64,000 bases of DNA, taken from positions 1,132,001-1,196,000 of the forward strand of contig NZ_CP058908.1 of the NCBI RefSeq assembly GCF_021432765.1, given 5' to 3'. Below the pieces are notes generated by a model. The model did not search any database and was not told the origin of the DNA. It saw only the letters and a list, made by a program, of their open reading frames with translations. Shown piece after piece: positions 1 to 8,877 of the stretch. The DNA is from Pseudomonas phenolilytica. Lineage in GTDB: Bacteria; Pseudomonadota; Gammaproteobacteria; Pseudomonadales; Pseudomonadaceae. Every line of letters starts with the position of its first letter. Positions within the stretch are counted from its first letter, which is position 1. A program made the position numbers and the translations under genes.

Positions 1-1070
1 CCGGCGAGGAGTTCAACCTCGGCTCGCCCAAGCAGCTCTGCGCGATCCTCTATGACAAGCTCGGTTGCCCGGTGCTGTCCAAGACCGCCGGCGGCCAGCC
101 GTCCACCGCCGAAAGCGTGCTGGCCGAGCTGGCCGAGCAGGACTACCCGCTGCCCAAGGTGATCATGCAGCACCGCAGCCTGAGCAAGCTCAAGGGCACC
201 TACACCGACAAGCTGCCGCAGCAGATCAACCCGCGCACCGGGCGCATCCATACCAGCTACCACCAGGCGGTCACTGCGACCGGGCGGTTGTCGTCCTCCG
301 ACCCGAACCTGCAGAACATCCCGATCCGCACCGCGGAGGGCCGGCGCATCCGTCAGGCCTTCATCGCGGCGCCCGGCTACCGGCTGCTGGCGGCGGACTA
401 CTCGCAGATCGAATTGCGCATCATGGCCCACCTGGCCCAGGATGCCGGCCTGCTGGATGCGTTCCGCAACGGCCTGGACGTGCACCGCGCCACTGCCGCG
501 GAGGTGTTCGGCGTGCCGCTGGAGCAGGTCAGCAGCGACCAGCGGCGCAGCGCCAAGGCGATCAACTTCGGCCTGATCTACGGCATGAGCGCCTTCGGCC
601 TGGCCAAGCAGATCGGCGTCGGCCGCAAGGAGGCGCAGGAGTACATCGACCGCTATTTCGCCCGCTACCCCGGTGTGCTCGCCTATATGGAACGCACCCG
701 CGCCCAGGCCGCCGAGCAGGGCTTCGTCGAGACGCTGTTCGGCCGACGCCTGTACCTGCCGGAAATCCACTCGAAGAACGGCGCCATGCGCAAGGCAGCC
801 GAACGCACTGCGATCAACGCGCCGATGCAGGGCACCGCGGCGGACATCATCAAGCGCGCGATGGTCGCCGTCGACGCCTGGCTGCAGGACTCGGGGCTGG
901 ACGCGCGCATCATCCTGCAGGTTCACGACGAACTGGTACTTGAGGTCCGCGAGGATCAGGTCGAGACGTTGCGCGAGCGCATCGGCCCGCTGATGAGCGC
1001 GGCCGCCGATCTGGACGTGCCGCTGCTGGTCGAGGCGGGCGTCGGCGCCAACTGGGACGAGGCGCATTGA
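1..1070 (+). CDS. polA: DNA polymerase I, C-terminal part (partial)
   Basis: This is the C-terminal polymerase domain of family A DNA polymerase I, which fills gaps in repair and Okazaki fragment maturation. The reading frame is open from base 3, so the gene starts before the window and about 355 residues are visible. Motif A (DYSQIELR), motif B ([14 protein letters not shown]) and motif C (QVHDELV) are all present and in order, so the polymerase active site is intact. The 5'-3' exonuclease part lies outside. It ends in TGA and is followed by a small-RNA gene, as in Pseudomonas and enteric bacteria. Identity is certain. Confidence 0.98.
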   Translation, partial: GEEFNLGSPKQLCAILYDKLGCPVLSKTAGGQPSTAESVLAELAEQDYPLPKVIMQHRSLSKLKGTYTDKLPQQINPRTGRIHTSYHQAVTATGRLSSSDPNLQNIPIRTAEGRRIRQAFIAAPGYRLLAADYSQIELRIMAHLAQDAGLLDAFRNGLDVHRATAAEVFGVPLEQVSSDQRRSAKAINFGLIYGMSAFGLAKQIGVGRKEAQEYIDRYFARYPGVLAYMERTRAQAAEQGFVETLFGRRLYLPEIHSKNGAMRKAAERTAINAPMQGTAADIIKRAMVAVDAWLQDSGLDARIILQVHDELVLEVREDQVETLRERIGPLMSAAADLDVPLLVEAGVGANWDEAH

Positions 1071-1088
1071 GTTTTTTTCGCGGCCCGT

Positions 1089-1117
1089 GGAACCAATTGC
1101 GGAACCCGATGGTCAAT
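1089..1117 (+). promoter_or_regulatory. Possible sigma-22 (AlgU/RpoE-type) promoter of the sRNA
   Basis: A GGAACC box (1089-1094) and a TCAAT box (1113-1117) are spaced by 18 bases. This resembles the envelope-stress sigma factor consensus (GAAC at -35, TCTGA-like at -10). It would start transcription near 1123, giving a transcript of about 130 nt to the terminator. Inferred by eye; the -10 match is weak. Confidence 0.4.
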
Positions 1118-1122
1118 GCATG

Positions 1123-1251
1123 CGAAGGGTGTAAAAGCCCTTCAATGCTCCTTGTTGTGTTAAGTGTTGGCAGATCTCTGGACCCCGCCCTAGCGGTCCG
1201 GATTTGGACCTCGAACTTCCCCCTCCCCCAATGAAGTTCGAGGTTTTTTTT
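1123..1251 (+). ncRNA. ersA: ErsA / Spot 42-type small RNA downstream of polA
   Basis: There is no credible coding sequence between polA and hcp, but the first part has the layout of an sRNA gene: an envelope-stress-like promoter, a body with a short GGACC/GGTCC stem (1180-1199), a pyrimidine-rich single-stranded stretch (CCCCCTCCCCC) and a strong Rho-independent terminator. The predicted length is about 129 nt. In P. aeruginosa the 132-nt ErsA sRNA occupies this spot after polA, at the same locus as Spot 42 in E. coli. Position, length and the C-rich loop support the call. It was not checked against a covariance model. Confidence 0.7.
1209..1251 (+). terminator. Rho-independent terminator of the sRNA
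   Basis: Perfect 10-bp stem CCTCGAACTT (1209-1218) / AAGTTCGAGG (1234-1243), with a C-rich loop and a run of eight T. The loop itself may be the antisense seed of the sRNA. Confidence 0.9.
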
Positions 1252-1489
1252 GCCTTGAAAAAACCTTCGCATCGTCATTCATCTGCGCAAGAAGTGGCGC
1301 ACTCCTCTGTGGATAACTCTGTGGAAAGGCCTGTGTAGCGCTTGCGGCACCATGCGTGCGAGTAGTTGCGCAAGGTTTTCTGCCGGCTGTGCCAGATCTT
1401 GCGCAGTTTTTCGTGATGCGCTTCCACAAAGGAGCGAAACGTTCTGCTGATATTTTTATAACTGATTGAATTTAAAGTTATTTACAGAT
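1252..1489. other. Non-coding spacer with a perfect DnaA box
   Basis: No gene is visible between the sRNA terminator and the hcp promoter. The spacer contains TGTGGATAA (1308-1316), the exact complement of the consensus DnaA box TTATCCACA, and a near copy TGTGGAAAG (1320-1328). TGCGCAA or TTGCGCA half-sites occur three times (near 1284, 1366 and 1395). It becomes AT-rich towards 1460. A single DnaA box may be chance or a regulatory site; the spacer is not an origin by itself. Confidence 0.35.
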
Positions 1490-1506
1490 TTGGCATGGCG
1501 TTTGTA
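1490..1506 (+). promoter_or_regulatory. Sigma-54-like promoter of hcp
   Basis: TTGGCAT-N5-TTGTA matches the RpoN consensus TTGGCAC-N5-TTGCW, with the invariant GG of the -24 element in place and one mismatch in the -12 GC. It lies 50 bases before the hcp start. RpoN control of hcp/vgrG genes is known in pseudomonads, which makes the site plausible. Confidence 0.5.
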
Positions 1507-1555
1507 CCAAGGGGAATTGCCAACTACGGCATTTCATTCAGCAAGGAGAGCACCC

Positions 1556-2074
1556 ATGCCAACACCCGCGTACCTGTCCCTGGAAGGCACCAAGCAAGGC
1601 CTGATCACTGCCGGCACCTTCACCGAGGACTCGGTGGGTAACATTTTCCAGGAAGGCCACGAAGATCAGATTCTGGTCCAGGCTTTCCAGCACCAGGTCA
1701 TCATTCCGCGTGACCCGCAGTCGGGCCAGCCGACCGGACAGCGCGTGCACAAGCCGCTGATGATCACCAAGGTGTTCGACAAGTCGTCGCCGCTGATCTT
1801 CAACGCCCTGACTTCCGGCGAGCGCCTGAACAAGTGCCGTCTGGAGTGGTACCGCACCTCGTCTACCGGCACCCAGGAACACTACTTCACCATCGAACTG
1901 GAAGACGCGGTGATCGTCGACGTGCAGTCGCGCATGCCCAACTGCCAGGACCCGAACATGTCGCACTTCACCCATCTGGAAGACGTGTACTTCACCTACC
2001 GCAAGATCGTCTGGACCCACGAAGTTTCCGGCACCTCCGGCTCCGACGACTGGCGCACCCCGATCGCCGGCTGA
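1556..2074 (+). CDS. hcp: Type VI secretion tube protein Hcp
   Basis: Hcp hexamers stack to form the inner tube of the T6SS and are expelled with the VgrG spike. The 172-residue product begins MPTPAYLSLEG and continues with the typical GTFTEDSVGNIFQEGHED-type N-terminus of the 172-aa Hcp proteins of Pseudomonas. The ATG at 1556 is chosen because AAGGAG sits 8 bases before it and the family starts there; the frame is open further upstream but without a matching extension. The gene has its own sigma-54-like promoter and downstream terminator and precedes vgrG. No core T6SS genes are nearby, so this is an orphan island served by an apparatus encoded elsewhere. Confidence 0.97.
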   Translation: MPTPAYLSLEGTKQGLITAGTFTEDSVGNIFQEGHEDQILVQAFQHQVIIPRDPQSGQPTGQRVHKPLMITKVFDKSSPLIFNALTSGERLNKCRLEWYRTSSTGTQEHYFTIELEDAVIVDVQSRMPNCQDPNMSHFTHLEDVYFTYRKIVWTHEVSGTSGSDDWRTPIAG

Positions 2075-2090
2075 TTCGCCGCGGTCCCGC

Positions 2091-2123
2091 TTCGGCCAGG
2101 CTCGCCTGGCCGAACGTCTTTTT
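2091..2123 (+). terminator. Terminator after hcp
   Basis: An 11-bp self-complementary pair, TTCGGCCAGGC (2091-2101) and GCCTGGCCGAA (2104-2114), is followed by CGTCTTTTT. The tight loop means the functional stem is probably 9-10 bp. It likely lowers read-through from abundant hcp transcription into vgrG. Confidence 0.8.
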
Positions 2124-2258
2124 GCGAAGCACCGAACAGAATCCGACGTTGCCGTTGCGGAATGCGTAAGGCGCGCGTTGCCGAGCGGCCGGTCTGTGCT
2201 ACATCGACGCTCCGCAGCGCCCCTGCGCCGATACATGGACTGAACAGGAGGAACATGG

Positions 2259-4352
2259 ATGTTCGCCCCAGCCAACCAGGCCCATTTCAGCCTCACGTTT
2301 GACGGTTTCGCGCACGACTTCAAGGTGCTCGAATTCCAAGGCCGCGAGGCCATCAGTCAGCCCTATCGCTTCGAGCTGGAGCTGGTCAGCGAACGCCCCG
2401 ATCTGGAGCTGGAAAGCCTACTGCACCGCCCGGCCTTTCTCGCCTTCGCTCCGGCTGGCAGCGGCATTCACGGCTTGGTATATCAGGCCGGCCAGGGTGA
2501 ATCCGGCAAACGTCTGACCCGCTATCGGTTGACGCTCGTGCCGCAGCTGGCCTACCTGGCCCATCGCACCAACCAGCGCATCTTCCAGCATCTGAGCGTG
2601 CCGCATATCGTTGCCAAAGTGCTCGAGGAACACGGCATTCAGGCCGACGCCTATCGCTTCCAGCTCGGTCCGGTGATCTACCCGCCGCGCGAGTACTGCG
2701 TGCAATACGATGAATCTGACCTGCACTTCATCCAACGCCTGTGCGAGGAGGAGGGTATCCACTATCACTTCCAGCACAGCGCAGATGGACATGTGCTGGT
2801 GTTCGGCGACGATCAGACGGTCTTTCACAAGCTCGCCACAACTGCCTATCAGCAGGACAGCGGTCTGGTCGCCGACCAGCCGGTGATCAAGCGCTTTGGC
2901 CTGCGTCTGGAAACCCGCACCAGTCGCGTCACGCGCCGCGATTACGACTTTGAGAAGCCGCGTCTGACCATGGAGGCCGCTTTCCATAGCGACTTCCAAC
3001 CCGCTCTCGAGGACTATGACTACCCAGGCCGCTTCACCGAGCGCGCCCGCGGCAAGCACCTGTCGCAACGCGCCTTGGAGCGCCACCGCCACGATTACGA
3101 ACTGGCCGAAGGCGAAAGCGACCAGCCGAGGCTGGTGAGCGGGCATTTCCTCCCGCTCACCGAACACCCCTGCAACGACTGGAACCAGCTCTGGCTGCTT
3201 AACGAAGTGCTGCACGAAGGCAAGCAGCCGCAGGTGCTGGAGGAGTCGGTCACCAGTGATGTCGATAGCGGTGACGGTTTCGTCCAGGGCTACCGCAACC
3301 GCTTCAGCGCCACGCCCTGGGACATCCCCTTCCGCCCGGCCCTTCGCCATCCGAAACCCAGGATCCTCGGCAGCCAGACCGCCGAGGTCACCGGCCCGGT
3401 AGGGGAAGAAATCCACTGCGACGAGTATGGCCGCGTGAAGGTCCAGTTCCACTGGGACCGCCACGGCCAGGCCGACGACAAGACCAGCTGCTGGCTGCGC
3501 GTCAGCTCCAGCTGGGCCGGCGACCGCTACGGCGGTATCGCCATCCCGCGGGTCGGCATGGAAGTGCTGGTGACTTTCCTCGAAGGCGATCCCGATCAAC
3601 CGCTGGTGACCGGCTGCCTGTACCACAAGGAGCATCAGGTCCCCTACGACCTGCCGGCCAACAAGACGCGCACGGTGTTCAAGACCCTGAGCAGCCCGGG
3701 CGGTGGCGGCTACAACGAACTGCGCATCGAAGACCGCAAGGGCACCGAGCAGATCTACCTCCACGCCCAGCGCGACTGGGACGAGAACATCGAGCAAGAC
3801 CAGAAGATCCGCGTCGGCCACGAGCGCCACGACACCGTGGAGGCCAACAGCTACAGCGAATTCCGCGCCGAAGAACACCGCACCACCCACGCCGACCGCA
3901 AGAGCGAAGTCCGCGTCAGCGACCATCTGACCGTGGGCAACAGCCAGCACCTGAAGATCGGCAGCGGCCAGTTTGTCGAAGCGGGCCAGGAAATTCACCT
4001 CTCTAGCGGCCTGAAAGTCGTCCTGGAGGCTGGCAGCGAACTCACCTTCAAGGCAGGCGGCAGCTTCGTGAAGCTCGACGCAGGGGGCGTGACGTTGGTG
4101 GGGCCAGTGGTCAGGGTGAATTCGGGCGGTACGTCGGGGAGCGGGGCGGGCGCGGCGCCGATATCACCTGACTTGCCCAAACCAGCAGATACCGCGCCGG
4201 TGGGCGAGAAAACCGGTACTGCCACCACCAACCTACCGTCTCTACTTTCAGAAAAGGGGGGCAAGGGGTCGCAGCAACTGATCGTGGACGTATGGGGTGA
4301 CCCGGAGCAAGGCGGGCAAGTCAAGTTGCTCGACCCGGAGGAAGGCGCATGA
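2259..4352 (+). CDS. vgrG: Type VI secretion spike protein VgrG (TssI)
   Basis: VgrG trimers form the tip of the T6SS needle and carry effectors. The 697-residue product has the gp27-like N-terminal region (about residues 1-380, including the REYCVQYDESDLHFIQRLCE signature), the gp5/OB-fold region (about 390-480, GRVKVQFHWDRHG and SSWAGDRYGG) and a repetitive beta-helix-like C-terminus. A Gly/Ala/Pro-rich linker and a tail of about 90 residues follow, ending in QVKLLDPEEGA. This tail is not standard and may dock the downstream effector. AGGAGG lies 7 bases before the ATG at 2259. The stop codon overlaps the start of the effector gene (ATGA), indicating translational coupling. Confidence 0.97.
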   Translation: MFAPANQAHFSLTFDGFAHDFKVLEFQGREAISQPYRFELELVSERPDLELESLLHRPAFLAFAPAGSGIHGLVYQAGQGESGKRLTRYRLTLVPQLAYLAHRTNQRIFQHLSVPHIVAKVLEEHGIQADAYRFQLGPVIYPPREYCVQYDESDLHFIQRLCEEEGIHYHFQHSADGHVLVFGDDQTVFHKLATTAYQQDSGLVADQPVIKRFGLRLETRTSRVTRRDYDFEKPRLTMEAAFHSDFQPALEDYDYPGRFTERARGKHLSQRALERHRHDYELAEGESDQPRLVSGHFLPLTEHPCNDWNQLWLLNEVLHEGKQPQVLEESVTSDVDSGDGFVQGYRNRFSATPWDIPFRPALRHPKPRILGSQTAEVTGPVGEEIHCDEYGRVKVQFHWDRHGQADDKTSCWLRVSSSWAGDRYGGIAIPRVGMEVLVTFLEGDPDQPLVTGCLYHKEHQVPYDLPANKTRTVFKTLSSPGGGGYNELRIEDRKGTEQIYLHAQRDWDENIEQDQKIRVGHERHDTVEANSYSEFRAEEHRTTHADRKSEVRVSDHLTVGNSQHLKIGSGQFVEAGQEIHLSSGLKVVLEAGSELTFKAGGSFVKLDAGGVTLVGPVVRVNSGGTSGSGAGAAPISPDLPKPADTAPVGEKTGTATTNLPSLLSEKGGKGSQQLIVDVWGDPEQGGQVKLLDPEEGA

Positions 4353-7300
4353 GCGAATTGATGGATCACCCCATTGATCAGGGCGTTCGCAAACGAACCC
4401 AGTATGACGACGCTCAACGCAAGAGACTCGCACTGAGCATCGAGCGGGAGGACGGTGGTGAGTTTTCGTTGCCCATTGCCGTGGACATGCGCAGCCATGA
4501 TGAAGAAGAGAACATTCAGCAGAACACGCTTCTGGCGGTAATGCCGCTGGCCAGACTTCCGGGTCACAACGCCTATAACGAAACCCCCAAGGGAGCGCTC
4601 CCGCGCTCTGGTCGTATCTACGTATTTCAGAGCGGCAAGCTCTGGCGCGAAGTGCTATGCGACGGCCAAGGCAACATGAAGGATGTCGATCTTGCTCATT
4701 GGCGCAAGCAGGCCGAGAACAAGGCTCCTGCCGATGATCGTCGATCCGTTGGCAAGCAACAGCAGATTCTGTTGATCCCGATACTGGTACAGGGACAATC
4801 CGTCGCCAATAACTACCTGATGGCCTACAGCGAAAAGCCCTGGACGTGGGAATACATCCAATGGCTGGAGGCTGACCAGAACAGAGTCAAGAGCCGTGCG
4901 CAGAATGTGGGGTTCGCTTGGTCAGCGGCCGTCGTCGGCCAAGGACAATGGCGCCCGACGCAAGCGATGCCGGCAGTCGTGATCGGTGTCCAGACAGAGG
5001 GCTACAGGCCACGGGATTTCAGTATCGAAAGTTTGCTGGGTGACCCCTCCCTGTTCACGCCCAGCCTTGGCAGTCTCCCATCGTACGAAATGAGCAGCCG
5101 CATGCAGATGCGCCTGGAGGAGCTTGCTGCCGCGACACAGAGCCAACCCCCGCAGCCGCTGCCAACATTGGAGGCCGGCAAGGATGTGCTTGTAGACCGC
5201 AATCTGCGCTCCTATCCCAGGCTGGTCGGGCTCATGCTCGATGATCCTCTGTTCGCGCTCAGACACGCCTGCGCGCAAGCACGCCTGGCGGAATCCTACC
5301 TGCTTACCCTCAATGCATTGGTGCCGCATCGTCCGAATGGCCAATATGCCCATGCGCTATACAGTTCGGTCATGCAGAGCCCGAACAGCCCGCTGGGTAA
5401 GCTCAAGACACACCTTCATCTTGAACAGCTTCAGGACACCGTGTTCGACGGGGAGCGCAAGGTGGCCCGAAACCATCTTGCCTCGCAACTTCAGCGCCTC
5501 ACCGATCTGTTATCGGATGTGCCGCTGGCTGCAAGTCTGTGGGATTGGCAATACACGCACGATGAACGCCTGCTGGAACCCTATCTACTGTTCAGCGATA
5601 TATTCACCACGCTGGGGAAACTGCCGGAGCACATAGATGCCTTAGCCCAAGCGGGCAGCAGCAACGCCTTGCAAGGCCGCATCGCTCAACTGAGTGATCG
5701 ACTCCTGAGCGGACGTCACCCCATTACCCAGCCATTTTTGGCAAAAGCGGATGGCGCGCTGCCTGAGCCCGTGAACCGACTTGTCGCCCTGGCTGCGAAG
5801 AAGCGTGAACCCGACCCGCAACGTCTGGGCATGAGCAGCCTTCTGCACGTTGCCAACATCGATCCGCAGGATGCGGACAAGGGGTTGATCTACAAGAACC
5901 TGCACTCGCTGATCGATGATTTCACGACCACCTTCTCCATGGCCGTGCTGACCCAGATTCAGCGTCTGAATGCCGCCGATGTAACGGTAGCGATTCGGTT
6001 CAACCGCCTATTCGGGCCGACGCTCGGTGTGCTCGATAAGCTCTCCCCTAGCTGGCACGGTATACAGCTGGTCACCGAGTCACAGGCTCAGGCTGCGAAC
6101 CTCAGGATTCTGGGTATTCAAGGAGAAGGCCTTAGAAATGGCCTGACCGTTTCCGAGCGTGCGGCGATCACTCGCAAGAACTATCTATATCTGAACATCA
6201 ACAACCCTCAGGGACAGGTCGTCGCTTCCACCAGCCCTCGCCAGGTAGGCCATGGACTGCCAAATCATGGCTCAGGAGTAATCATTGCGGCGCCTGCCGA
6301 TCACCCGGAAGTGGCCAAGTACAGTGCCTGGAAACATGCGGTTGCCAACAAACTCGATACTGCTGCGCGGTCGCCCTCTATGCCACTGGTTGCAGTGGCT
6401 TGCGCCATGTACAACCTGAATGTGCAGGTTGAGGGGATGAAGAGTTTGCAAAGGGAAGTGGGGGATGGCCGACGCCGCTATGTGGCAGGTTATGCATCAG
6501 CAGCAGCAGATCTTATGGTTGCCTCGGGAAATCTTTCCAAATTTGTTCTTGGCGGCGAACACCAGCTCGTGACATTGCTAAATAAGCCTCGTGTCGACGT
6601 TTATAGGTTTTCCACCCGCTGGGCCATAAATCTGACCGAGCAAACGGGCAACCCGCGGTTGCCCATACTGCGTGCTCTTTCGGGCGGGGCCATGCTTGTG
6701 ACAACGCTGATTACCGTCTGGGACGCCAAGCGCGCCTGGAACCAGGGTGATCGCGATGCCGCTTTGGTCTATGGCGTAGCGGCTGCAGGTGGCGCAGCCT
6801 GGACGGCCTACGCCTTGGGTATGTGCATCAACCCTGTGGTGCTGGTAGCAGGAGCGATGCTATTCATAGGCGGCAACATTGTGGCGGGCTGGCTGGTCGA
6901 CAGCGATATCGAGGCCCTAATGAAGAACGGTCCATTTGGCAGGGATCATGGCCAGACAAGCATGCTCGACAAGGTATTCGGTGACGACCAGCGCTTTGCC
7001 CATCTCAGCGATCCGAAAGTTGCCTACCAGCAACTGATCGGCATTCTCGGCAGGCCCGTGATTCAGGTCAGCCGCCTAGGTGATTGGCTCGACCAAGCAC
7101 CCCGTAGCGTGCGCTCTCGCCTCGGCACCCTCAACGGGCAACGGGCCCCACTGAACACCGGTTTGGAATGCCGCCGCGCATCGGCGCAACCTTTCGAGCG
7201 TGAAGACTGGGCGGTACGTGTCCATTCGCCGCTGCTAGGAATGTTCGATGCCCAGCATTTTCAGTTCTACGCCAGGGAAGAAGTGGCGGCCCTCCCATTC

Positions 7301-7651
7301 ACGGGAGTCTTCAACGTAGAACGCCTTGAGCAACGTACGATCAACGAGGCGAAGTTGACGGGACACCCTTTGGACAATACTTCGGTGCTCTATATTCTGC
7401 CGAAGCAGTTTCCCGTGATGACTCAAACGCCATTGCAACGTCACGCTCAGAAAATCACCCAGCGCCTCAAGGTTTTTGGCCAGTTCCGTCTCGCCAAGGC
7501 GCCCGACCGATCCGATGAATTGGTGCTGCCACAACCCAGTCCGAAAACCTGGCGTCCCTATCAGCCCGCCTTTTCTCGACCGCCCGCTCCGAACACTCAA
7601 CCTGATGATGCACCTTACTGGCAGGTTGAAATCCAGGAATTCAAGGTATGA
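4349..7651 (+). CDS. Candidate T6SS effector, large protein with C-terminal membrane segments
   Basis: An 1100-residue protein encoded directly after vgrG with a 4-nt overlap, in the usual position of a VgrG-cargo effector. Residues 1-~750 are soluble with no catalytic motif that I recognise; an early segment reads SGRIYVFQSGKLWRE. Three hydrophobic helices lie at about 771-792, 804-825 and 827-850, rich in Gly and Ala (GVAAAGGAAWTAYALG, INPVVLVAGAMLFIGGNIVAGWLV), followed by about 250 soluble residues. This resembles the architecture of pore-forming VasX/BTH_I2691-type effectors, but the cysteine-containing N-terminus of VasX is not present. Base composition is less GC-rich than the flanks, suggesting transfer. 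Pore formation is an inference. Confidence 0.7.
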   Translation: MSELMDHPIDQGVRKRTQYDDAQRKRLALSIEREDGGEFSLPIAVDMRSHDEEENIQQNTLLAVMPLARLPGHNAYNETPKGALPRSGRIYVFQSGKLWREVLCDGQGNMKDVDLAHWRKQAENKAPADDRRSVGKQQQILLIPILVQGQSVANNYLMAYSEKPWTWEYIQWLEADQNRVKSRAQNVGFAWSAAVVGQGQWRPTQAMPAVVIGVQTEGYRPRDFSIESLLGDPSLFTPSLGSLPSYEMSSRMQMRLEELAAATQSQPPQPLPTLEAGKDVLVDRNLRSYPRLVGLMLDDPLFALRHACAQARLAESYLLTLNALVPHRPNGQYAHALYSSVMQSPNSPLGKLKTHLHLEQLQDTVFDGERKVARNHLASQLQRLTDLLSDVPLAASLWDWQYTHDERLLEPYLLFSDIFTTLGKLPEHIDALAQAGSSNALQGRIAQLSDRLLSGRHPITQPFLAKADGALPEPVNRLVALAAKKREPDPQRLGMSSLLHVANIDPQDADKGLIYKNLHSLIDDFTTTFSMAVLTQIQRLNAADVTVAIRFNRLFGPTLGVLDKLSPSWHGIQLVTESQAQAANLRILGIQGEGLRNGLTVSERAAITRKNYLYLNINNPQGQVVASTSPRQVGHGLPNHGSGVIIAAPADHPEVAKYSAWKHAVANKLDTAARSPSMPLVAVACAMYNLNVQVEGMKSLQREVGDGRRRYVAGYASAAADLMVASGNLSKFVLGGEHQLVTLLNKPRVDVYRFSTRWAINLTEQTGNPRLPILRALSGGAMLVTTLITVWDAKRAWNQGDRDAALVYGVAAAGGAAWTAYALGMCINPVVLVAGAMLFIGGNIVAGWLVDSDIEALMKNGPFGRDHGQTSMLDKVFGDDQRFAHLSDPKVAYQQLIGILGRPVIQVSRLGDWLDQAPRSVRSRLGTLNGQRAPLNTGLECRRASAQPFEREDWAVRVHSPLLGMFDAQHFQFYAREEVAALPFTGVFNVERLEQRTINEAKLTGHPLDNTSVLYILPKQFPVMTQTPLQRHAQKITQRLKVFGQFRLAKAPDRSDELVLPQPSPKTWRPYQPAFSRPPAPNTQPDDAPYWQVEIQEFKV

Positions 7652-8826
7652 CGATTAAAACTTACGGCCCTGCTGCCTATTGCGGCCAAACATTGCCCTC
7701 ACTACCGCCACCTATTCGCGATAAGCAAGGCCTGTTCGACACCGCCTTGAAATGGGGGCATTACGCCAATCTGGACTCGATATCCGAAATCGAAGGTCAG
7801 CTTATGGGAGAGGCCCATCTGACTTATGAGCGGCAAGCAAAGGAGAAACGTAAACAACATATTTATTGCGATGCAGAGCGTTGGAACTTCGAAAATAGTG
7901 GCAAACTATTGAGTTTTTTATTTGTATCGAGACTTTGTTGTATAACTTTGTTTTTTTTTCCATGGGTTGTGGAAGTTTCGGTAATTTATGACTCCATGAT
8001 CATTCCGATATTTGGAGTTGCCCTGATGTTTGTGAACTTGATTGTCTATAGTTCATCAAGGCCCTGGCTGGCCTATATACTTTGGGGGGCGCTAACAATA
8101 ATCACCGCTGGAAGTATTGCCTGGGATCAAGGTGCACTCTGGGGTTTCTGGAGTGAACAAACCGCATTCTGGTTTGGAGCGGTTCTGCTGTTCATGGCAG
8201 CTATCGGTGTCGACCTGCTGATCGGCCTGTACTCTTTGATCTACACCCACGACGGCAGCGGCTTCAACCGGCGCGACGGCATGCTGCGCATCGGCAGGCG
8301 CTTCCGCTCTCCCTTCGTCGCGCCCTTCTACGAGTTCGATCCGGTCATGCAGCTGCAGGTCACACCCCATGGCGGGCATGATTACGTGCTCTGGCTGCAT
8401 CACCGCTACACCGACACCAAGGTCTGCTTGGGCATGAAGATGCATAGCCTCGGGCTCGACAAAGCCAACCTCTACGCCTTCTGGGATACCCTGCAGCGCT
8501 ATATGGACGTCGAGCAACCGCTGCCTGACCTGCCGGTGCTGGAGCAAAGTCGCCACCTCGACCCGGTTACTGCTGCCCATGATGCCGCCATCGGCCGCCC
8601 TGAGCGCTACTGGCGCGACCGTACACTCGAAGGCTGGAAGCGCAACTCCGCTTCCAGGGCGTTGCGGGAGAAGCTGGCCAGCCACCCTTGGCAGCAACAC
8701 CCCTGCACCCTGCGCGCCAGAATCGACGCAAGCCTTGGCATTGAGGACTACTACCGCAGCCAGCGGGCCAGGGGCATCCATGCCGCCCGTAAGGGCGGCG
8801 ACGATGCTGTGGCTCTCCAAGGTTAG
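7648..8826 (+). CDS. DUF6708-type membrane protein, probable cognate immunity protein
   Basis: A 392-residue protein overlapping the effector gene by 4 nt. It has a soluble N-terminus (about 85 residues), four hydrophobic segments (about 87-110, 115-137, 141-160 and 172-198) and a cytoplasmic C-terminal domain that begins GSGFNRRDGMLRIGRRFRSP and looks like DUF6708. A polytopic membrane protein encoded beside a pore-like effector fits an immunity role in the inner membrane. The DNA for the first membrane segments (about 7850-8110) is strikingly AT-rich compared with the GC-rich C-terminal part, suggesting a mosaic gene. It could instead be an effector accessory protein, since DUF6708 proteins occur beside several T6SS toxins. 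Confidence 0.6.
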   Translation: MTIKTYGPAAYCGQTLPSLPPPIRDKQGLFDTALKWGHYANLDSISEIEGQLMGEAHLTYERQAKEKRKQHIYCDAERWNFENSGKLLSFLFVSRLCCITLFFFPWVVEVSVIYDSMIIPIFGVALMFVNLIVYSSSRPWLAYILWGALTIITAGSIAWDQGALWGFWSEQTAFWFGAVLLFMAAIGVDLLIGLYSLIYTHDGSGFNRRDGMLRIGRRFRSPFVAPFYEFDPVMQLQVTPHGGHDYVLWLHHRYTDTKVCLGMKMHSLGLDKANLYAFWDTLQRYMDVEQPLPDLPVLEQSRHLDPVTAAHDAAIGRPERYWRDRTLEGWKRNSASRALREKLASHPWQQHPCTLRARIDASLGIEDYYRSQRARGIHAARKGGDDAVALQG

Positions 8827-8877
8827 CTTGGTGCAGCGCCTAGATGGCATGGGCTCAGCGCAGCAGCTGTAGGGGCC

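Noticed and set aside
910..1429. Minus-strand open frames of 79 and 122 codons in the polA-hcp spacer
   Set aside because: They cross the sRNA terminator and polA end, have no ribosome site and carry low-complexity Arg-rich sequence.
2418..3998. A 526-codon open frame on the minus strand inside vgrG
   Set aside because: Antisense shadow of a well-conserved gene; low-complexity Ala/Val/Leu composition and no ribosome site.
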